From NCBI RefSeq assembly GCF_014202115.1, contig NZ_JACHFW010000013.1:41726-105725 (forward strand): 64,000 bases of DNA. Reading direction: 5' to 3'. Source of the DNA: Catenibacillus scindens. GTDB taxonomy: Bacteria > Bacillota > Clostridia > Lachnospirales > Lachnospiraceae. The notes under the pieces are model-generated. The model saw only the letters and a list, made by a program, of their open reading frames with translations. It did not search any database and was not told the origin of the DNA. Position 1 is the first letter of the stretch, and each line of letters begins with the position of its first letter. This document shows, in pieces, positions 59,440-64,000 of this stretch. The position numbers and the translations under genes were made by a program.

Positions 59440-61278
59440 TTATTTATAAAAATCGTAGTATACCTGCCCCGGCTCCAGGCCACCCCGGTACTGGGCCAGT
59501 TCGCTGACGGTCACTAACTGATATCCTCTGTTTACCAGTTCCGGGATAATGATCTGAGCGGCAAGGGCTGTAGGACGATGAAGATCATGCATGATCACCA
59601 CATCTCCGTCCCGAACATTATTTAACACCGCATTGACGGTCGATGTTACATCTCTCGTCTTCCAGTCCGCCGTATCCAAAGACCACATAATAATAGGCTT
59701 GCCCACATTTGCCCGTACGGTAGCGTTTTGACTTCCTCCCGGCGGACGCATGACGGTCGCCGGCGCTCCTGTCACGTTAAGAAGATTATTGTCGGTAATG
59801 GACATTTCGCTGACAATCCCGGAAGGACTAAGTGTTGCCAGATCCGCATGGGTATTGGAGTGGCTTCCGATCTCGCATCCCATATCATAGGCTCGCTTTA
59901 CCGTGTTGGGATACACAGGTATCCACTCTCCCACAACAAAAAATGTTGCCACCTGGCCATACTGCTCCAATGTATCCAGTATGATTGGCGTATGGGCTGA
60001 CGGTCCATCGTCAAAAGTCAGGGCTACCATCGGCTTGTCCGGATCAATGAGCCTTCCGGTTGCCTGAACCCCCATAGCCTGGCATCTGGCTGCAAAAGTT
60101 TCCCCGGTAAGGCACTCCTCCAGGATATCGCTGCGGGAACTGCCATTTTTAAGAGCAGAAAGCTGACGGCTGTAATCACCGCTGGTTTTATCCGCCTGAA
60201 GGACTGTGTCATAAAGAAAATCCATGAAAGCTTCGTCACTGACAGATCTCGCCGAAAATTCAGCAGACTCCACAATTCCTCTGACATATGTATAACCGTT
60301 GGTTTCATTATTAAAGAACAGGTTCAGGGCGTTTTCCAGTTCACTTTGAGAAAATCCCCTTCCAAGCCCTTTAAGGTACATATCCGCCACAAAAACTGTC
60401 AGAGATTCATTGCGGTCGCGGATATCTTCCGACACAGCGCTTCCCTTCTCAATACCATATTTCTGGCACAGTGCGGCAAATTCATCGGAATTAATAAAGC
60501 CATTGCACACATAATCCCGGGTCAGGCCATGATCCAGCAAGTTTTTCCAGCCTGCCAGTCCGTCTGGATCCGCCTCCCGGTCAAAAAGGCTGGCGTATAA
60601 AAGACGGATATAGTCTTCATCGAAAAGATTCATATTTTGGCATTCCTGGCTGAATACAAAACCTTTAACCACCTGGGCGCCTGTGGAACTTCCCTCAATA
60701 AGAAGTTTCTTCCAAGATTCCAGTCCGTCTGGATCCGCTTCTCTGCCAAGAGTTACCTGATAGAGTCTGCGCACAAACTGATCTACCAGATAAATCTGCT
60801 GTCCGTTAGATGGCGCTTCAATGGTTCCCTTGACAATACCAAAGTTCTGACACAGCGCGGCAAATTCCTGAGAATCCACAAAACCTTTACAGATCGTCAG
60901 CCGGGAGACTCCCGCGTCTAACTGGGCGAGCCACTGTTCATACCCTTCGGCATCCGGTTCCCGGTCAAACAGTGCCCGGTATAAAATTTCCACATACTGG
61001 GCATTGCTGTAATTTTTCTCTTCAAACTCGCGGCTGAACAAAAAATCTCTGGCCACCTGAGCGCCGCTCTGACCACCGCTGACCAACTGGCCGTACCACG
61101 CGTCCAGCCCGGCCGCATCCGGCTCCCGGTCCAAAACGACCTGATACAGGCGGACAACAAAATCCCGGACGCCCTGATTGTCGTAGGACGATTGGGCATA
61201 TCCTCTGGAGCCAAACTGAATAAACAGAATTGCCGCGATGAGGAAAAATGCCCCGATTCTTTTGTACATTTTTCTCAT
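59440..61278 (-). CDS. Secreted polysaccharide deacetylase with six DUF4214-like modules
   Basis: 612 aa. Signal peptide (GAFFLIAAILFIQFGSRGYA). Six modules with the LYxxxLxRExDxxGxxxW signature in pairs (RLYQVVLDREPDAAGLDAW, LLYASLFDREADPDGLAGW), the last two diverged, up to about residue 400. C-terminal NodB/CE4 domain about 405-610: VALTFDDGPSAHTP, GSHSNTHADL, MRPPGGSQNATV and DGDVVIMHDLHRPTA, all catalytic motifs intact. Expected substrate is peptidoglycan or chitooligosaccharide-like glycan at the cell surface. Ribosome-binding site GGGGGAG. Confidence 0.9.
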   Translation of the reverse strand: MRKMYKRIGAFFLIAAILFIQFGSRGYAQSSYDNQGVRDFVVRLYQVVLDREPDAAGLDAWYGQLVSGGQSGAQVARDFLFSREFEEKNYSNAQYVEILYRALFDREPDAEGYEQWLAQLDAGVSRLTICKGFVDSQEFAALCQNFGIVKGTIEAPSNGQQIYLVDQFVRRLYQVTLGREADPDGLESWKKLLIEGSSTGAQVVKGFVFSQECQNMNLFDEDYIRLLYASLFDREADPDGLAGWKNLLDHGLTRDYVCNGFINSDEFAALCQKYGIEKGSAVSEDIRDRNESLTVFVADMYLKGLGRGFSQSELENALNLFFNNETNGYTYVRGIVESAEFSARSVSDEAFMDFLYDTVLQADKTSGDYSRQLSALKNGSSRSDILEECLTGETFAARCQAMGVQATGRLIDPDKPMVALTFDDGPSAHTPIILDTLEQYGQVATFFVVGEWIPVYPNTVKRAYDMGCEIGSHSNTHADLATLSPSGIVSEMSITDNNLLNVTGAPATVMRPPGGSQNATVRANVGKPIIMWSLDTADWKTRDVTSTVNAVLNNVRDGDVVIMHDLHRPTALAAQIIIPELVNRGYQLVTVSELAQYRGGLEPGQVYYDFYK

Positions 61279-61326
61279 TCTCTTCTCCCCCTTTTTAAAT
61301 TAATGATACACATCCCCCGAAGGGTT

Positions 61327-61355
61327 TATAGTAAGCGACATTGTCGTTTACTATA
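61327..61355. repeat. 29-bp near-perfect palindrome between the DUF4214 genes
   Basis: TATAGTAAGCGACA-T-TGTCGTTTACTATA (one mismatch). It lies directly after the stop of the transglutaminase gene and upstream of the deacetylase gene; no T-run follows. It may be an operator or mRNA-processing hairpin. Confidence 0.55.
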
Positions 61356-61356
61356 T

Positions 61357-63615
61357 TTACTGGATTCCGTATTCCCGGCATATCTCCTGAAATTCCAAAG
61401 AATCCGCAAATCCATTAAACACATGCTCCCTGCCCTGGCCGCTTTCAAGAACTCTGATCCAGGCATTCAGTCCGTCGGCATCCGCCTCCCGGTCCATAAA
61501 TACCCGGTACAGCACTTTGACAAATTCCTGGTCAGACAGATTTTTCCCCTTAAATTCATTGGAAAAAACAAATCCCCAGGCCGCCTCTTTTGCTGTATTG
61601 GCTCCGGTCAGGATCTGGGTACACCATGCGTTTAAACCATCCTCATCAGCTTCCCGTCCAAGGCAGAGACGGTAACAGCGAACCAGGAACTTTGTGACCC
61701 CTTCATTTTGATCTCTCGGTGCGGTTAAAGCCACATTTCCCCGGTGGATACCATACTCCCGACAAATTTCTGTAAATTCATCAGACTCGGCAAATCCCTT
61801 AAAAACATGAAGTCTGGAAAGGCCGTCATCAAGGACGTTCAACCATGCCTGCAGCCCTGAGGCGTCCGGTTCCCTGTCAAAAAATGTCCGGTATAATATT
61901 TTCAAATATTCTTCGCCGCTTATCGTCCTCGCCTTAAATTCATCGCTGTCAATAAAGCCCTGAGCCACTTTGGCCCCCTGCTCTCTGCCTTCTTTCAAAA
62001 CCTTTGTCCATGATGCCAGTCCAGAAGGATCAGGAGAGCGATCCAAAATATATTCATACAGCCGGGCCACAAACTCTTCTACAGGATCGTCATAGGCCTG
62101 CATACCGGGATCCTCAGATGTATCTGGCTGCCCCGGCGTCCCGGTCTGGCTGCCGCCTCCCGTCTGACCACTGTCTCCGGTCTGAGTACCGTTTTCTGTT
62201 TGAGTACCGTTTTCTGTCTGGGAGCCGCTCTCCAGTTCTGCCGGCCCGGTTTCTTCAAGAACAACCCGCAAAAATTTCCCGGAGCCGTCCCAGAGTACGC
62301 CGATCATCTGATCATTTTTCACCGCAAATTCCGTCAGTGTATATCCCGGATATGTCTTATCCACGGAAAAGTATACAGCCGAACTGCCCCTTGCGGGATC
62401 AAAACTATAAACGCCTTTGCTGTCGCTGTAATACAAAACGTTTCCAAGCAGGTGGAGATATGCCCCATCTCCGGCGGAAAAATTCTGCTTGTCAGAGCCG
62501 TCGATTTTAGCCCGGCAGATTGTCCCCGGCGACTGGAGATAGTACCAGTAAGTATTGTAATAGCTCATATCTGACGCCGCATTGTAAAAACAATAGCTGT
62601 TAAATGCCTGGCTGACAGGCGCGTCAGGCACGTCGTCATCCCAGGAAAAATAACCCAGGGCCGTCATCTCACTGTCGCTTTTTAAGAAACTTTTATGTAC
62701 ACAATAGCCTTCATCGGCATAGTCATTATTGGGCAGCCCCATAGCCGTCGTACCGTACAGCACCGGATCATCCCATGTGGCGTCAACATGATACCATACC
62801 CCATCAATATAAACCATATTCCATATATGATTCATGGATGGACTAGCCACAAGACAACTGTCAATGCCGAGGGCCTTCATCATCGCGCCAAAAGTTTCCG
62901 CGTAACCCTGGCACACCGCCTTTCCATCAATGAGAACCCCCCAGGCAGAATAGGAATGAACGCTGACCGTATTATTTACATAATTCTCCTGGTCATAATC
63001 ACATACCCGCACGATATAGTCATGAACCGCCAGCACCTTTTCCACCACAGTCATACGGCTGTCCACACAGTCCAGGGCTTTATCAAGGGCAGCTTCCAGC
63101 TCAGACAGTTCCCCCTTAATCCGGTCAACATCCGGCTCCTGAGTCCCGCTGATAAGGTAACTGCTGTCGCAGGTCCATCTTACCGAGGCAATATTATCAT
63201 TCTGGTCATAGAGGTATGAAAATCCGCTGATATAAAAATATCTGTAATCTGAATTTAAAATATCCGACGCAATATCTGTAAGCATCTGCACTGTGGCGCT
63301 GTCCCTTTTCAGTCCGAGATCTGAGACATCCACCTGAAAGACAAACTGCTCCAGTGCCGAGGCCAGCTCCTGGCGAAGCACGCTCTCCACATCCAGGGCA
63401 AAAGTACTGATCTCATTGGCAAACATATAGGCGCTCTCATACCCGCCCAGATGATTTATATTTAAAGACAGCGCTTCCTCCCACATTTCATCGCCTGAAT
63501 CTGCGGTCACGGCCTCGACGCCATCCTCAAAATCTGACGCGTAGGCCCCCGGCATGGCAAAGAACAGAATAAGGACGGCGCCCAGTCCTCCGATCAAGTA
63601 TTTGAATCCTTTCAT
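61357..63615 (-). CDS. Secreted transglutaminase-like protein with four DUF4214-like modules
   Basis: 752 aa. Signal peptide (GLGAVLILFFAMPGAYA). About 190-300: transglutaminase-like cysteine protease domain with Cys in AVCQGYAETFGAMMKALGID, His in SPSMNHIWNMVYIDGVWYH and Asp in VDATWDDP. About 335-445: beta-propeller-like repeats (NVLYYSDSKGVYSFD). Then a Gly/Thr/Gln/Ser linker with repeated QTENGT. About 500-752: four DUF4214-like modules (RLYEYILDRSPDPSGLASW, LYRTFFDREPDASGLQAW, CYRLCLGREADEDGLNAW, LYRVFMDREADADGLNAW). A cell-wall-linked crosslinking or protease role is inference. AAGGAAAGAG ribosome-binding site. Confidence 0.88.
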   Translation of the reverse strand: MKGFKYLIGGLGAVLILFFAMPGAYASDFEDGVEAVTADSGDEMWEEALSLNINHLGGYESAYMFANEISTFALDVESVLRQELASALEQFVFQVDVSDLGLKRDSATVQMLTDIASDILNSDYRYFYISGFSYLYDQNDNIASVRWTCDSSYLISGTQEPDVDRIKGELSELEAALDKALDCVDSRMTVVEKVLAVHDYIVRVCDYDQENYVNNTVSVHSYSAWGVLIDGKAVCQGYAETFGAMMKALGIDSCLVASPSMNHIWNMVYIDGVWYHVDATWDDPVLYGTTAMGLPNNDYADEGYCVHKSFLKSDSEMTALGYFSWDDDVPDAPVSQAFNSYCFYNAASDMSYYNTYWYYLQSPGTICRAKIDGSDKQNFSAGDGAYLHLLGNVLYYSDSKGVYSFDPARGSSAVYFSVDKTYPGYTLTEFAVKNDQMIGVLWDGSGKFLRVVLEETGPAELESGSQTENGTQTENGTQTGDSGQTGGGSQTGTPGQPDTSEDPGMQAYDDPVEEFVARLYEYILDRSPDPSGLASWTKVLKEGREQGAKVAQGFIDSDEFKARTISGEEYLKILYRTFFDREPDASGLQAWLNVLDDGLSRLHVFKGFAESDEFTEICREYGIHRGNVALTAPRDQNEGVTKFLVRCYRLCLGREADEDGLNAWCTQILTGANTAKEAAWGFVFSNEFKGKNLSDQEFVKVLYRVFMDREADADGLNAWIRVLESGQGREHVFNGFADSLEFQEICREYGIQ

Positions 63616-63680
63616 TATTCTCTTTCCTTCCAGATAGACTGCCAGTATATTAAGCCGGCATTTGTTTTTTGCTTTATTTT

Positions 63681-63706
63681 GTGTAACAGTTCAGCACATC
63701 AGGGAT
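63681..63706 (+). repeat. Repeat end matching the rho-linked MITE-like element
   Basis: GTGTAACAGTTCAGC then ACATCAGGGAT. On the minus strand near 40384-40406 the rho-linked element reads GTAACAGTTCAGC then CATCAGGGAT, differing by one inserted A. It may be an end of the insertion sequence whose transposase starts at 63929. Confidence 0.5.
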
Positions 63707-63892
63707 TAAGGGTTAAACTGCTGCTATCTTTTATTTTACCGAATAACAGGCGGCTTGACAATCGCTTTTCTGAATTAATTTTGCTAACTTTGCATGCGAG
63801 TTACACTAAAGTTCTGTTTTGAATATAAAAAGTCACGCAAAGCCTTATTTTACGCGATTTTTGCTTGCCAAACCTCCGATTTAGTGGTATGA

Positions 63893-63917
63893 TTTTAGTG
63901 CAACGGTTACACTAAAA
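63893..63917. promoter_or_regulatory. Inverted repeat before the transposase-like gene
   Basis: TTTTAGTG (63893-63900) and CACTAAAA (63910-63917) with a 9-nt centre, directly before the AGGAGG of the next gene; GTTACACTAAA also occurs at 63800-63810. The 313-bp stretch 63616-63928 holds this, the repeat end and nothing else I can identify. Confidence 0.45.
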
Positions 63918-63928
63918 GGAGGAACCAC

Positions 63929-64000
63929 ATGTACTACAATTTCGCTGTCCAGATACCCTCGGAAAAAGGAAAAATCCTGACCAAGGCTAAGGGCGGATCT
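63929..64000 (+). CDS. Probable transposase, N-terminal fragment (cut by window end)
   Basis: 24 codons starting MYYNFAVQIPSEKGKILTKA after AGGAGG. This N-terminus resembles transposases of the IS1634-like group common in Clostridia, which begin MYYxFxVxIP..KGKI. The gene continues outside the window, so the family cannot be confirmed. Confidence 0.5.
   Translation, partial: MYYNFAVQIPSEKGKILTKAKGGS

Overview
The window reads as chromosome of an anaerobic, endospore-forming Clostridia, most likely a Lachnospiraceae-type gut bacterium. The grounds are a split sporulation sigma-K gene, an NADP-type glutamate dehydrogenase, a butyrate kinase, Na+-pump decarboxylase subunits, AraC-regulated carbohydrate genes without their own permeases, the gene order prfA-prmC-DUF1385-rpmE-rho, and secreted DUF4214 proteins. 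This is inferred from gene content; no rRNA gene is present to place the species. I see no tRNA, rRNA or CRISPR array.

Layout. 1-2.5 kb: polar amino-acid ABC importer (minus). 2.6-6.3 kb: PucR-type regulator divergent from an acyl-carrier-like protein, butyrate kinase and a SnoaL-like protein. 6.4-16.9 kb: the main discovery. The sporulation sigma factor gene sigK is cut in two by a 9,811-bp element. The 5' part ends at about 6719 and the 3' part resumes at 16529. Joining the two restores a continuous 218-codon SigK reading frame. The element carries, next to the sigK 3' part, a large serine recombinase (SpoIVCA type). Its cargo is a complete beta-glucoside operon (licT-bglP-bglA, with two antiterminator/terminator switches), a STAND-type NTPase, a small conserved protein and decayed genes. 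The two element ends, when joined as in an excised circle, form a perfect inverted repeat (10-bp arms) centred on the predicted crossover dinucleotide AA. This is a skin-like developmental excision element.

17-18.3 kb: oadG/oadB, convergent with sigK. 18.6-26.3 kb: deacetylation/esterase operon (SGNH hydrolase, NodB-type deacetylase, sialate O-acetylesterase, solute-binding lipoprotein) next to an AraC regulator with a GH39-like domain. 26.3-30.1 kb: yqeY, phosphodiesterase, histidine phosphatase, rarA; then pfkA (plus) and two MATE pumps. 34.6-42.3 kb: two aminotransferases, then prfA, prmC, DUF1385, rpmE and a Rho factor with a long tandem-repeat disordered insert. 42.9-45 kb: gdhA and a DUF6512 membrane protein. 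45-52.7 kb: oligopeptide/dipeptide ABC importer with a fused double ATPase, divergent from an RpiR regulator and a third MATE pump. 52.7-57.5 kb: ferritin, a second solute-binding lipoprotein, an AraC regulator and an AI-2E family transporter. 57.5-63.6 kb: three consecutive secreted proteins that combine 15 DUF4214-like modules with three different catalytic domains (class A beta-lactamase-like, NodB deacetylase, transglutaminase-like). The window ends in the start of a probable transposase.

How parts work together. In vegetative cells sigK encodes only an N-terminal fragment, so late mother-cell transcription should depend on recombinase-mediated excision. The bgl operon in the element is controlled by LicT acting on RNA hairpins overlapping terminators, one before licT itself and one between licT and bglP. 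Transport and detoxification genes (three MATE pumps, ferritin) show recognisable sigma-A-like promoters with palindromic operators in two cases.
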